From assembly GCA_900473175.1 (NCBI GenBank), contig UCKM01000013.1, positions 103,914 through 151,796 on the forward strand: a stretch of DNA of 47,883 nt. The letters run 5' to 3'. Position 1 is the first letter of the stretch; the number at the start of each line of letters is the position of its first letter. A program made the translations under genes and the position numbers. The DNA comes from Hyphomicrobiales bacterium (GTDB lineage Bacteria; Pseudomonadota; Alphaproteobacteria; Rhizobiales; Rhizobiaceae). Positions 35,339-44,729 of the stretch are shown here, one piece after another. Under the pieces are notes generated by a model that was given only the letters and a program-made list of their open reading frames with translations, was not told the origin of the DNA and searched no databases.

Positions 35339-36256
35339 ATGCGGAGCGGTGACATGGACAGGGACATCTTCAGAGGCAGTATCGAAATGACCGCCGCGAT
35401 GATCATTTCGGGGACCATCGGCTGGTTCGTGCTGGTGTCCGGCCAGCCGGTCTTTTCGGTGGTTTTCTGGCGCTGCGCCATCGGCGCGCTCACGCTGCTC
35501 GCCGTCTGCGCCGCGCTCGGTCTCATCAGGCGCGATATCATTTCGCCAAAGTTGTTCGGGCTCGCAGTTATCGGCGGCATGGCAATCGTTTTGAATTGGG
35601 TCCTGCTCTTTTCGGCCTATCCCCGAGCCTCGATCGCCATTGCGACGACGGTCTATAATGTACAGCCCTTCATGCTGGTCGGCCTTGGCGCATTGATCTT
35701 CAAGGAAAAGCTCACCGTCACCAAGCTGTTCTGGCTGGGCGTCGCGTTCGCTGGCATGCTGCTGATCGTGCGGGCGAAGCCCGGCGCCGCATATGATGGT
35801 TCGGATTACATGATCGGCATTGCGCTCGCGCTCGGGGCCGCATTCCTCTATGCGATTGCCGCCATCGTCGCCAAGCAGCTGAAGGGGACGCCGCCGCATC
35901 TTATCGCCCTGATCCAGGTCTGCGTCGGCATCGTCATGCTTGCGCCGCTTGCCGATTTCACTGCCCTGCCGCAAAGCACCGGGCAATGGGCCAGCATCGT
36001 GACGATCGGCATCGTGCACACGGGCTTGATGTATATTCTGCTTTACAGCGCGATCCAGAAACTGCCGACGCACATTACCGGCTCGCTCTCCTTCATTTAC
36101 CCGATCGCCGCGATTCTGGTCGATTACATCGCCTTCGGACACGCCTTGCAGCCGAGCCAACTGGTCGGGTCTGCCGCGATCCTGATTGCTGCGGCCGGCA
36201 CAAGCCTTGGATGGAAGATCGGCAGGCGGCCGGTACCGGAAGGCGTCAAGGCGTAA
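35339..36256 (+). CDS. EamA/DMT-family transporter
   Basis: A 305-residue membrane protein with ten predicted helices in two EamA repeats (about 12-135 and 155-290), ending in a basic tail. Divergent from the Lrp regulator, which suggests amino-acid export, by inference. The ATG at 35339 follows GGGGAAACA; an in-frame ATG at 35354 is possible. Its last 11 bases overlap the convergent hypothetical gene. Confidence 0.9.
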   Translation: MRSGDMDRDIFRGSIEMTAAMIISGTIGWFVLVSGQPVFSVVFWRCAIGALTLLAVCAALGLIRRDIISPKLFGLAVIGGMAIVLNWVLLFSAYPRASIAIATTVYNVQPFMLVGLGALIFKEKLTVTKLFWLGVAFAGMLLIVRAKPGAAYDGSDYMIGIALALGAAFLYAIAAIVAKQLKGTPPHLIALIQVCVGIVMLAPLADFTALPQSTGQWASIVTIGIVHTGLMYILLYSAIQKLPTHITGSLSFIYPIAAILVDYIAFGHALQPSQLVGSAAILIAAAGTSLGWKIGRRPVPEGVKA

Positions 36257-36869
36257 GATATCGAACGTCGCTGATAGCTGGAAGGAATCCGGCTCGCAAT
36301 GTCCGGACAGTCGAGGGCGGTGTCAGCAGCTTGGCATCATGCCGGGGGGCCGCTGGCCAATAGCCATCCCACGACCAAAGGTACGTCTTGCCATCCTTTA
36401 CGAGATAGGCGCTGTCCCGGCTGGCAATCATGGTTCCGTCGGGCAGGTCCGTGATCGAACCTTCGATCGGATGGCACTGCTTGGCGCCATTGGCGTTAAG
36501 CCTCTCGCCATGCAGGACCAAGTCTATTGCGGGCGCACTCATTGCGGTGGTTCCATTGCCATCCGCCCACGCCGCCTGAAAGGCCTTGGCCCGTTGCCGC
36601 TGGCAATAGAAGCAGGGCCGGTGCCCGGCCGCGAGCGCCGTTGCCTCATCGAAGAAGAAGAGTTCAGTCCAGCTTTGCCGCGCCATCACCTCGCGCCGCA
36701 CGCCCTTGAATTCGCACACGCATATGATCCAGGCACGCGTGGTCCAACGCCTTTTGAGCAATGTGCGAGTGGCAGGATCGTGAATAATGCCGCGATTGCC
36801 CATCATCGCGCCGCGATAGGGCACAGCGACAATTTCGCCAAAGGGTGTCACACGGTTTTGCAGGGGCAT
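36246..36869 (-). CDS. conserved hypothetical protein with a CxxC-like motif
   Basis: A 207-residue soluble protein. Distinct segments are MGNRGIIHDPATRTLLKRRW, a cluster GHRPCFYCQRQRA (about 101-113), and a Trp-rich C-terminal part. The CFYC pair could bind a metal or form a disulphide. I recognise similar sequences as conserved in rhizobia but know no function. It has no membrane helix. It converges with the EamA gene, overlapping it by 11 bases. Confidence 0.75.
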   Translation of the reverse strand: MPLQNRVTPFGEIVAVPYRGAMMGNRGIIHDPATRTLLKRRWTTRAWIICVCEFKGVRREVMARQSWTELFFFDEATALAAGHRPCFYCQRQRAKAFQAAWADGNGTTAMSAPAIDLVLHGERLNANGAKQCHPIEGSITDLPDGTMIASRDSAYLVKDGKTYLWSWDGYWPAAPRHDAKLLTPPSTVRTLRAGFLPAISDVRYLTP

Positions 36870-36940
36870 TTGACGGCTTTCGACTCTGGTGGCCCCATGC
36901 TATCGGAGAATTCCAGGCATCGCATCAACAGGCAGGCTTT

Positions 36941-37639
36941 ATGCGCGTTCTCGTCGTTCAGAATTACCAGGATACCGGGCTCGGGCAGGTTGGGCGTGCG
37001 CTGGACGAAGCAGGCGCCAGAGCAGACCTGCGCCTGGCCTATCTCGGCGAGCCGCTGCCCGACGATGATTCCGATCATGATGCGCTGATTGTACTCGGCG
37101 GCGACCAGAATGCGCGGGCCGATGATACGCACCCCTATCTCCCAGCGCTGGCGCGGCTTACCAAACGGTTCGGAGATGCGGACAAGGCGGTGCTCGGCAT
37201 TTGTCTCGGCAGCCAGATCATTGCACGCGGCTACGGTGCCGAGAATTTTATCGGTAGCGCGCAGGAGTTCGGCTGGCATGAGGTGACCCGCACGGCTGAA
37301 GCCGCTAGCGACCCTGTGCTGTCGTCGGTTCCGGAACGCTTTCCCATCTTCCACTGGCACAGCGATACATTCTCCCTGCCGCTCCATGCCGCGCATCTCG
37401 CCTCAAGCGTCGTCACGCAATACCAGGCTTTTCGCATTGGCCGCGCGGTCTACGGCATCCAGTTTCATTTCGAAGCGGATACTGGCCTTGTCGAGGATTG
37501 GCGGCACGTGTTCCACGATCAGATCGCGGCCAACTATCCGGAATGGTTGAGCAATTACAAGACCAACGTCGACCGGGATGGGACGAAAGCCGATGCTGCA
37601 GGGCTCGCTCTTGCGCGCGCCTGGGTGGCGTTGATTTAG
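36941..37639 (+). CDS. class I glutamine amidotransferase-like protein
   Basis: A 232-residue protein of the GMP-synthase-like GATase1 group, with the nucleophile elbow GICLGSQ (Cys near 88) and the later His in GIQFHFE (near 178). Such proteins hydrolyse glutamine or transfer its nitrogen; gamma-glutamyl hydrolases of polyamine breakdown are a related subgroup, but nothing here ties it to that pathway. The ATG at 36941 follows AGGCAGG. The upstream reading frame overlaps the neighbouring gene. Confidence 0.85.
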   Translation: MRVLVVQNYQDTGLGQVGRALDEAGARADLRLAYLGEPLPDDDSDHDALIVLGGDQNARADDTHPYLPALARLTKRFGDADKAVLGICLGSQIIARGYGAENFIGSAQEFGWHEVTRTAEAASDPVLSSVPERFPIFHWHSDTFSLPLHAAHLASSVVTQYQAFRIGRAVYGIQFHFEADTGLVEDWRHVFHDQIAANYPEWLSNYKTNVDRDGTKADAAGLALARAWVALI

Positions 37640-37814
37640 TCGCTGATCGCCATTTCGTTGCAACTCTGCAACAGGCCCAGCGAGAATCGTTCGCCACCCT
37701 GCGATTCCTATGGAACGTGTCTTCGATTCACTAGTTGGTAAGCAATGTGTCCTGTAGTGGCCGCACTGGTTAACTGGCATGAAGCCAGGCCAACACGCAA
37801 TGGAAGCGCCCCAA

Positions 37815-37955
37815 ATGACCACCAAGAGTGCTGCACTTTTGACCGCCGTAATGCTCTCAGCCATCCTGTTCATGGGTGCCGGGCTGTTTTCGGTCGATGC
37901 CGGTGGACATGCTGTCTCAAGCGATGGCTACGGCGTAAGCACCCCGTCGCGCTAA
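37815..37955 (+). CDS. small single-helix membrane or secreted peptide
   Basis: A 46-residue frame: basic start, one hydrophobic helix (about 7-24, ALLTAVMLSAILFMGAGLF), then a short Gly/Ser tail with GHAVSSDGYGV. It may be a membrane peptide or a lipid-free secreted one. An in-frame ATG at 37800 would add five residues. The stop overlaps the convergent phosphatase gene end. No family is recognised, and a short hydrophobic frame can arise by chance. Confidence 0.4.
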   Translation: MTTKSAALLTAVMLSAILFMGAGLFSVDAGGHAVSSDGYGVSTPSR

Positions 37956-38695
37956 GCGTCGCTGGCTGTTTCCAGCAGAAACTTTCTGTTTCCGTCGATC
38001 ATGATCGCGCTGAGACGGCCGCTGGCAAAGGCGCCAGTATCGACGTTGATGCGATTCAGCCGGACATCCACGTCGTCGACGGGGGTGTGGCCGTGGACGA
38101 TGACTTTTGAGTAGAGGCTCGGGTGATTGAGGAATTCTCCGCGGATCCAGATCAGGTCGTCCGGATCCTGGTCATCGAGATCGATCCCCGGCCGAATGCC
38201 GGCGTGGCAAAAGAAGAAATCGCCGAAAACCATTGATCGGGGCAGGCCGCGCAGAAACTGGACGTGCGACGACGGAATGGCTTTGGCAAACGCCTTCCAT
38301 CCTGCCGCGACGGAAGCTGCGTCGCTGAAGTCGATATCGATTCCGTATGAGAGAGCCGTCTGGCGGCCGCCATTACCGGCAAAAAGCCCGAAGGCATCGC
38401 CAGTTTCGAGAAATTCGAGCAAACCGATATCGTGATTGCCCGCAAGGGCAAGCATCCGTTCTGAATCCCCGGTGGCACGCACCAGCAGATCCAGCACTTG
38501 CCTGGATTGTGGTCCCCGATCGGTATAATCGCCGAGATGAATGACCACCCAGTCAGCTAGCGGCAATTTCTCATTCTCCGCAGCGATCAACCGGTGCATG
38601 GCTTGCAACAGGTCGAATCGCCCATGCACATCACCGATGGCATAAATGCGCAATCCTTCCGGGCCGCACGCCTGATCGAAGTCGATTGTCGTCAT
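37952..38695 (-). CDS. calcineurin-like metallophosphoesterase
   Basis: A 247-residue protein phosphatase-type enzyme with GDVHGRFD near 20, GDYTDRGPQS near 53, GNHD near 83, and the C-terminal HGHTP near 205, together binding two metals. It resembles bacterial Ser/Thr protein phosphatases. The ATG at 38695 overlaps the preceding regulator stop (ATGA), which implies coupled translation. An upstream frame to 38746 is less likely. Substrate unknown. Confidence 0.9.
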   Translation of the reverse strand: MTTIDFDQACGPEGLRIYAIGDVHGRFDLLQAMHRLIAAENEKLPLADWVVIHLGDYTDRGPQSRQVLDLLVRATGDSERMLALAGNHDIGLLEFLETGDAFGLFAGNGGRQTALSYGIDIDFSDAASVAAGWKAFAKAIPSSHVQFLRGLPRSMVFGDFFFCHAGIRPGIDLDDQDPDDLIWIRGEFLNHPSLYSKVIVHGHTPVDDVDVRLNRINVDTGAFASGRLSAIMIDGNRKFLLETASDA

Positions 38696-39474
38696 TTCGT
38701 ATCCAACTCGCGCTGGTTGCGCCGCATACGTGACACGTCCTGCCATGCGCCGCTGCGCGATGCCTCTCTTTGCGCCTCCTCGATAAAGTCGATGTGCTGG
38801 TGGACGGCAGCGCGCGCTCCAACAGGGTCCGAGGCCAAGATCGAAGCGGCTATCGCCCGATGTTGTTCGAGCAGCTTTTCACGCGCGCCCGGAAAACCGT
38901 AAATCACGGTCCGGTTGTAGAAAACGTCATCTGCCAGCAGGCGGTAGCAGGAGCGAAGCGTGTGCAGCAGAATGATATTGTGCGCGCATTCGCCTATGGC
39001 GTTGTGCAGTTCGACGTCGAGTTCAGCTTCCCGCTTGAAATCATTGGTCCGGTAGGCCTCATCCATCGCTGCCATGATACGCCTGAGCATGAGGCGGTCG
39101 TCCTCGGTCACCCGCCGCGCCGCATAATCCGCCGCAACGCTCTCGATTTCGCGGCGATATTCGAGATAGTCGGCTGCCGCCTTGCGATGGCTGGAGATGA
39201 GATCCATCATCGGCTTGGAAAACACCTCGCCAATGACATCGGCGACGAAGGTGCCGCCACCATGCCGTGTCACAAGGAGCCCCTTGGCTTCCAGCAGTTT
39301 GAGGGCATTGCGCAGGATCGGTCGCGAGACGTCGAATTGCACTGAGAGATCGCGCTCGCCGGGCAGACGATTCCCCACGCGCAATATCCCTTCCAGTATG
39401 AGCGTCTCGATCTGGCCGACGATGTCATCAGCGGTGCGAGATGACTGAATGGGAGCGAAGATGGGGCTGCTCAT
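38692..39474 (-). CDS. FadR-subfamily GntR regulator
   Basis: A 260-residue regulator with an N-terminal GntR winged helix (about 10-80; LPGERDLSVQFDVSRPILRNAL) and an all-helical FCD ligand domain. FCD regulators usually sense carboxylic acids. It overlaps the phosphatase gene by four bases. The ATG at 39474 fits the family N-terminus better than 39537. Its ligand is unknown. Confidence 0.9.
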   Translation of the reverse strand: MSSPIFAPIQSSRTADDIVGQIETLILEGILRVGNRLPGERDLSVQFDVSRPILRNALKLLEAKGLLVTRHGGGTFVADVIGEVFSKPMMDLISSHRKAAADYLEYRREIESVAADYAARRVTEDDRLMLRRIMAAMDEAYRTNDFKREAELDVELHNAIGECAHNIILLHTLRSCYRLLADDVFYNRTVIYGFPGAREKLLEQHRAIAASILASDPVGARAAVHQHIDFIEEAQREASRSGAWQDVSRMRRNQRELDTK

Positions 39475-39664
39475 GAATGAATCGGTCCGCTGAACTATTA
39501 CGAGCACAGCGTAGCGGCAAAGAGCGAAACTGGTCAATTAAATGATCCAGTTGCGCGGGCGGGGCAGAGTCTTATTTGCCGCAGCAATGGGTGCGAGAAA
39601 CTGTTGAAAGCTCGGCCCGTTTTAGTCACGATCCGGTCGCAGGTTAGGGGCCGGTCAGGGGACA

Positions 39665-40975
39665 ATGGGGAAAAGATTAAAGCCAGTCGCAGCAATTGCA
39701 CAGCCAATCGCATCGATCCCGGGCGGCGTCATGGGATTTCCAGCGCACCCGGAGCGTGCCATTGCGCTGGGCGAAGTCCATGCCCGGCCTTATCCGCTGG
39801 TTGACACGCCGCGCCTGCTTATCCAGCTGGCTTTCATGACCGAGGGCGGTTCGACTGTCGACCACGCTGTGCTGGCAGAACTCAGCCGCAGCATCGGCAT
39901 TGCTCCGCCAGCCCGCGATGCACGTCATCACGTCATGCCCTGGGGCAATGGCACTTTGCGCTGGGAACGCCACACGGAATTCTCGACCTATCTTTGGGAA
40001 GGTCCAATGCCCCGCAGCGGGAGCGTTGCCCAGCATCCTTTCGGCCACGGATTCAATCCGCCGGGAACGGTAATCGATGGCGTGCGGCTCGAGATCATCA
40101 AAAAGGACCAGAATGCACTCGCTTTGATCAGCGAGTTCGATCCGGCGAGCCTGTGTTACAGCGATGTTGAGGGCGGCCTTGCCTCGATCGTCACCGATTT
40201 CCGCCAGGATCGCGATGGGTTGACGCGTATTTTGATTCTTGACAATGGGCTGTCGCCTGCCCGCGCTGGAGCCCTGTCGCAGCGGGTCATCGAAATCGAA
40301 ACCTACCGGACGCTGGCGATGCTCGGTCTGCCGCTGGCGCATTCGCTGTCGCCGCGCATACGGCGTATCGAGGATCGGCTCGCCGGGCTCACCAATGAGA
40401 TGCGCGACGCTACCTCCGACAGCCACAAATTGCTCGATGAGCTGACATCGCTTGCAGCGGAACTCGAAGCCGATGCGGCATCCAGTCTCTACCGTTTTGG
40501 GGCGAGCCGCGCCTATAACGGCATCGTGCTGGAGCGGCTGGCAGCGCTACAGGAAGAACCGGTGACCGGATACGAAACCTGGGGTGCCTTCATCCAGCGG
40601 CGCATGGCGCCGGCCATGCGCACCTGCCGTTCGGTCAGCGGGCGTCAGGAAAGCCTGTCGGAAAAGCTGTCGCGCGCTGCAACCCTGTTGCGCACCTCTG
40701 TCGATGTCGAGCTGGAGCGGCAGAACCGGGACCTGCTGACGTCGATGAACAGGCGCGCGCAATTACAGTTGCGTTTGCAGCGGACGGTCGAAGGGCTGTC
40801 GGTCGCGGCGATTTCTTACTACGTGGTCGGCCTGTTCTACTACCTGGCGAAAGGTGCCGAGACCTATTTGCCGGACCTGCATGCTTCGGTTCTGACAGCG
40901 ATCTTCGTGCCGATCGCCATTCTCGCCATGTGGTACATCGTCAAATCCATTCGCACGTCACACGCTGATGATTGA
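39665..40975 (+). CDS. DUF3422 family membrane protein
   Basis: A 436-residue protein with the DUF3422 N-terminus (PERAIALGEVHARPYP near 26-41), a long helical middle, and two membrane helices near the C-terminus (about 375-395 and 405-428). The family is found in proteobacteria; its function is unknown. Helical segments before the membrane part suggest coiled-coil interactions. The ATG follows CAGGGGACA. It ends one base before the convergent LysR stop. Confidence 0.88.
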   Translation: MGKRLKPVAAIAQPIASIPGGVMGFPAHPERAIALGEVHARPYPLVDTPRLLIQLAFMTEGGSTVDHAVLAELSRSIGIAPPARDARHHVMPWGNGTLRWERHTEFSTYLWEGPMPRSGSVAQHPFGHGFNPPGTVIDGVRLEIIKKDQNALALISEFDPASLCYSDVEGGLASIVTDFRQDRDGLTRILILDNGLSPARAGALSQRVIEIETYRTLAMLGLPLAHSLSPRIRRIEDRLAGLTNEMRDATSDSHKLLDELTSLAAELEADAASSLYRFGASRAYNGIVLERLAALQEEPVTGYETWGAFIQRRMAPAMRTCRSVSGRQESLSEKLSRAATLLRTSVDVELERQNRDLLTSMNRRAQLQLRLQRTVEGLSVAAISYYVVGLFYYLAKGAETYLPDLHASVLTAIFVPIAILAMWYIVKSIRTSHADD

Positions 40976-41875
40976 TTAATTGCGGTCCCAAGGGGGAACC
41001 GGGCCGTAAAGGGCTGCCAGATAATCGATGAACAGCCGCACTTTGGCCGGCAGGAATTGGCGCGAGGGATAGACTGCGTAGATGGCGATGTTGCGTGATG
41101 CAGCATAATCGCCAAGCACGCGGACGAGCAGGCCTGACGCAAGCTCCGGCCCGATATCCCAGGTCGAGCGCAAGGCAATGCCGAGCCCGCCAAGTACCGC
41201 TTCACGCACGACCTCGCTTGAATTCGTCAGCAATGGACCGGAAGGCCGCCAGACGACCGCGCCATAGGGCCCGACGAGCCGCCACGGGTCACCATTATGG
41301 GCGGCAAGACAAATGTGGTTTTCAAGGTCGGAGAAGGATTTTGGAACACCATGCTCGGCAACATAGCGCGGCGAGGCAACCAGAAATCGTTCGACCGGAG
41401 CAAGCTTGCGCGCAACGAGACTGGAATCGGAAAGCTCTGCGATGCGGATCGCGAGATCGTAACCCTCACCGACAATATCGACGAACTCGTCGGCGAGCAC
41501 GAGGTTGACGGCAAGGTCCGGATTGGCGCGCATGAAGGGCTCAAGATGCGGAGCGATATGCATGCGGCCGAACGTCGTCGGCACCGCGACCTTCAACATC
41601 CCATGTGCCTGATCGGAGCGGCGCGACACGAAAGCCTCCGCTTCTTCAACGCCGGCGAGGATAGCGAGAACCCGTTCGTAATAGCCTTGGCCGGTTTCCG
41701 TCAGGGCGATCTGCCGCGTCGTTCGCTGCAGGAGCCGTGTGCCGAGCCGTTCCTCCAGACGTCGCAATCGCTTGGAGACGACGGCGGGTGACAGGCCAAG
41801 CTCGCGCCCAGCTGCCGACATGCTCCCGGCGGAGACGACGCGCGCAAATACTTCCATGTCGTTGAATTCGCTCAT
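40976..41875 (-). CDS. LysR-family regulator next to the glycolate oxidase genes
   Basis: A 299-residue LysR regulator: HTH at about 5-64 (SMSAAGRELGLSPAVVSKRLRR) and a substrate-binding domain. It is divergent from glcD with 143 bp between the starts, containing a T-N11-A palindrome. That makes it a candidate regulator of glcDEF, although the E. coli operon uses a GntR-type GlcC. The effector (perhaps glycolate) is inferred. Confidence 0.9.
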   Translation of the reverse strand: MSEFNDMEVFARVVSAGSMSAAGRELGLSPAVVSKRLRRLEERLGTRLLQRTTRQIALTETGQGYYERVLAILAGVEEAEAFVSRRSDQAHGMLKVAVPTTFGRMHIAPHLEPFMRANPDLAVNLVLADEFVDIVGEGYDLAIRIAELSDSSLVARKLAPVERFLVASPRYVAEHGVPKSFSDLENHICLAAHNGDPWRLVGPYGAVVWRPSGPLLTNSSEVVREAVLGGLGIALRSTWDIGPELASGLLVRVLGDYAASRNIAIYAVYPSRQFLPAKVRLFIDYLAALYGPVPPWDRN

Positions 41876-41933
41876 GGGCGCACTCTCAACGGCGGGCGAA
41901 AAACGTCAAGCCCCGATTGCTGGAGGAAGGACC

Positions 41934-41985
41934 ATACTTTAGAGTATTTACAGACCCAAAGCGCGAGAGGTAAAGATAGTTTACC
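41934..41985. promoter_or_regulatory. candidate LysR binding region for glcDEF
   Basis: GGTAAA-GATAG-TTTACC at 41969-41985 is a perfect palindrome containing the T-N11-A LysR box. A smaller palindrome ATACT-TTAG-AGTAT lies at 41934-41947. Both sit between the divergent LysR and glcD starts. Confidence 0.55.
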
Positions 41986-42018
41986 AGTTGACGTGATGCG
42001 CTGGCGGAGGGAGGCTTG

Positions 42019-43515
42019 ATGTCCGGATTGCGGATGCCGAAAAGCGATGCGGCGACCATGGCGCGGCGCGCGGATATCGCCGCGGCGCTGCGAGCTATTG
42101 TTCCCGGCGAAGGCGTCGTTGACGTGACCAATGAAATGCGCGCCTTTGAGTCCGATGCACTCACTGCCTATCGGCAATTGCCGCTCGTTGTCGTCCTGCC
42201 GCAAACGGTGGCGCAGGTTTCGCGCGTTCTCAGATATTGCCATGAAAACAATGTGAAGGTCGTGCCGCGCGGCTCCGGAACGTCACTGTCGGGCGGCGCC
42301 CTGCCGCTGGAAGATGCGGTGCTCCTGGTCATGTCCCGTTTCAACCGCATCCTGGAAATAGATTACCCGAACCGCGTTGCCGTGGTGCAGCCCGGCGTTA
42401 CAAATCTCGGGATTACCACGGCCGTCGAGCATGAGGGTTTCTATTACGCGCCCGATCCTTCGTCGCAGATCGCCTGCTCGATCGGCGGCAATGTCGCCGA
42501 GAATTCAGGCGGGGTGCACTGCCTGAAATATGGCTTGACTGCAAATAATGTGCTGGGGATCGAGATGGTGCTGATCACTGGCGAGGTGGTCCGCCTCGGC
42601 GGCAAGCATCTCGACAGCGAGGGTTATGATCTTCTCGGGCTGATGACGGGCTCCGAAGGACTGCTCGGGGTTGTCACCGAAGTTACAGTGCGCATCCTGC
42701 AAAAGCCGACGACGGCGCGTGCTCTCATGGTCGGGTTCCCGACGAGCGAGGAAGCCGGACAATGCGTTGCCGACATCATCGCAGCCGGGATCATTCCGGG
42801 CGGCATGGAGATGATGGACCGCCCCGCCATCCACGCCGCCGAGGATTTCGTCCATGCCGGCTATCCGCTCGACGTGGAAGCCCTGCTCATTATCGAGCTG
42901 GATGGGCCCGTGGTCGAGGTCGATCACCTGATTGCCATGGTCGAGGCGATCGCCAGGAAGAACGGTGCAACGACCTGCGTGGTCTCGCAAAGCGAGGAGG
43001 AACGTATGGTGTTCTGGGCGGGACGCAAGGCGGCCTTTCCAGCGGTCGGGCGAATTTCGCCCGACTATCTTTGCATGGACGGCACCATTCCGCGCAAGGA
43101 ACTGCCGAAGGTTTTAGCCGGCATGCGCGACCTTTCCGAGAAATATGGGCTTCGCGTCGCCAACGTCTTTCATGCCGGCGATGGCAATCTGCATCCACTC
43201 ATCCTCTACGATGCCAATATCCCGGAAGAACTGCACAAGGCGGAGAACTTCGGCGCCGACATATTGCGCCTTTGCGTCAAGGTCGGGGGCGTTCTGACCG
43301 GTGAACACGGCGTTGGTGTGGAGAAGCGCGATCTGATGCCGGAAATGTTCAACGAGACCGATCTGAACCAGCAAATCCGGGTCAAGTGCGCGTTTGACGA
43401 CAAGCATTTGCTCAATCCGGGCAAAGTCTTCCCGCAATTGCATCGCTGTGCCGAGCTTGGCCGCATGCATGTGCACCGGGGTAAGGTTCCGTTTCCCGAC
43501 ATTCCGAGATTCTAG
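42019..43515 (+). CDS. glcD: glycolate oxidase, FAD-linked subunit
   Basis: A 498-residue FAD-binding oxidase subunit. The PP-loop PRGSGTSLSGGALP (near 82-95) and the D-lactate/glycolate oxidase C-terminal segment (VFHAGDGNLHPLILYD, TGEHGVGVEKRDL) are clear. With GlcE and GlcF it oxidises glycolate to glyoxylate at the membrane. The ATG at 42019 has GGAGGGAGG upstream. glcE begins 2 bp after its stop. Confidence 0.95.
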   Translation: MSGLRMPKSDAATMARRADIAAALRAIVPGEGVVDVTNEMRAFESDALTAYRQLPLVVVLPQTVAQVSRVLRYCHENNVKVVPRGSGTSLSGGALPLEDAVLLVMSRFNRILEIDYPNRVAVVQPGVTNLGITTAVEHEGFYYAPDPSSQIACSIGGNVAENSGGVHCLKYGLTANNVLGIEMVLITGEVVRLGGKHLDSEGYDLLGLMTGSEGLLGVVTEVTVRILQKPTTARALMVGFPTSEEAGQCVADIIAAGIIPGGMEMMDRPAIHAAEDFVHAGYPLDVEALLIIELDGPVVEVDHLIAMVEAIARKNGATTCVVSQSEEERMVFWAGRKAAFPAVGRISPDYLCMDGTIPRKELPKVLAGMRDLSEKYGLRVANVFHAGDGNLHPLILYDANIPEELHKAENFGADILRLCVKVGGVLTGEHGVGVEKRDLMPEMFNETDLNQQIRVKCAFDDKHLLNPGKVFPQLHRCAELGRMHVHRGKVPFPDIPRF

Positions 43516-43516
43516 A

Positions 43517-44728
43517 TTGACCATCTTCCAACCAAAGACTGAGGACGAAGTCGTCGAGGCGGTGCAATGGGCGCTGGCCGAACAGGCGCCTGTGGAAATC
43601 GTCGGCCAAGGTTCCAAACGCGATCTCGGCCGGCCATTGCAGACGGAACATACGCTCGCTCTGGCTGACTATACCGGTGTCACGCTCTACGAGCCGCATG
43701 AGCTGGTGCTAAGCGCGAAGGCAGGGACCACGATTGCCGAGCTTGAAGCGCTCCTTGCCGCCAATGGCCAGGCCTTCCAGTTCGAGCCGATGGATTACGG
43801 GCCGCTCTTCGGGCAAATAGCGGGACAGGGCAGTCTTGGCGGCCTGCTCGCCACCAATCTCTGCGGGCCGCGCCGGCTGAAATCCGGCTCCGCCCGCGAT
43901 CACGTGCTTGGCGTCCGAGTCGTCTCGGGGCGGGGCGAATTGTTCAAATCCGGTGGGCGCGTCGTCAAGAATGTCACCGGCTATGACCTGTCGAAAGGCA
44001 TGGCCAATTCCTGGGGCACGCTCGGGATTGCGACGGAGATAACCTTCAAGGTTTTGCCGGCACCCGAAACCGAAACGACGCTGGTCATCCGCGGGCTTGC
44101 CGACGACCAGGCAGCGCGCGCCATGGCGATCGCCATGGGCTCAAACGGAGAGGTCGCCTCCGCAGCGCATCTTCCCGGCAATGTGGCGGGCCGCGTCATC
44201 GATGGCATACTCAACGGCGAGGCATCGACCCTGCTGCGCCTTGAAGGTTTCGCACCCTCGGTTGCTGACCGCGCCACCATGCTGAAAAGCCTGCTGGCGT
44301 CGGCCCGAGAGATCGATGCGATCTCAGGCGAAACGTCGCGCAGACTTTGGCAGGAAATCCGCGACGTCATCCCGTTCGCCGATCGCACTGAAAGGCCGGT
44401 TTGGCGAGTTTCGATGGCGCCGATGGAGGGTTACAAGCTTGTGGCCTCTTTGCGCATGGGCGCTGCTGTCGATGCTTATTATGATTGGCAGGGCGGGCTT
44501 GTCTGGTTGCGCATGGAGGGCGAGCCGGAGGACGAAGCCGTACGGACCCTCGTCGGCAAGTATGGCGGCGGCCACGCGACGCTGGTGCGCGCGCCGGCGA
44601 GCGTCCGTGCCGCCGTGCCCGTGTTCGAGCCGCAGCCCGCGCCGCTTGCCGCGCTGTCGAAGCGGCTCAAACAGCAGTTCGATCCAAGCGGGATTCTGAA
44701 CCCCGGCCGCATGGTTGCAGGAGTATAG
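43517..44728 (+). CDS. glcE: glycolate oxidase, FAD-binding subunit
   Basis: A 403-residue second FAD-binding subunit, with VLSAKAGTTIAELEALLAAN near 59 and the GQGSLGGLLATNL segment. It starts at a TTG immediately after glcD, giving MTIFQPKTEDEVVEAV, the usual GlcE N-terminus; earlier in-frame codons lie inside glcD. Tight spacing on both sides shows translational coupling in glcDEF. Confidence 0.92.
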   Translation: MTIFQPKTEDEVVEAVQWALAEQAPVEIVGQGSKRDLGRPLQTEHTLALADYTGVTLYEPHELVLSAKAGTTIAELEALLAANGQAFQFEPMDYGPLFGQIAGQGSLGGLLATNLCGPRRLKSGSARDHVLGVRVVSGRGELFKSGGRVVKNVTGYDLSKGMANSWGTLGIATEITFKVLPAPETETTLVIRGLADDQAARAMAIAMGSNGEVASAAHLPGNVAGRVIDGILNGEASTLLRLEGFAPSVADRATMLKSLLASAREIDAISGETSRRLWQEIRDVIPFADRTERPVWRVSMAPMEGYKLVASLRMGAAVDAYYDWQGGLVWLRMEGEPEDEAVRTLVGKYGGGHATLVRAPASVRAAVPVFEPQPAPLAALSKRLKQQFDPSGILNPGRMVAGV

Positions 44729-44729
44729 C

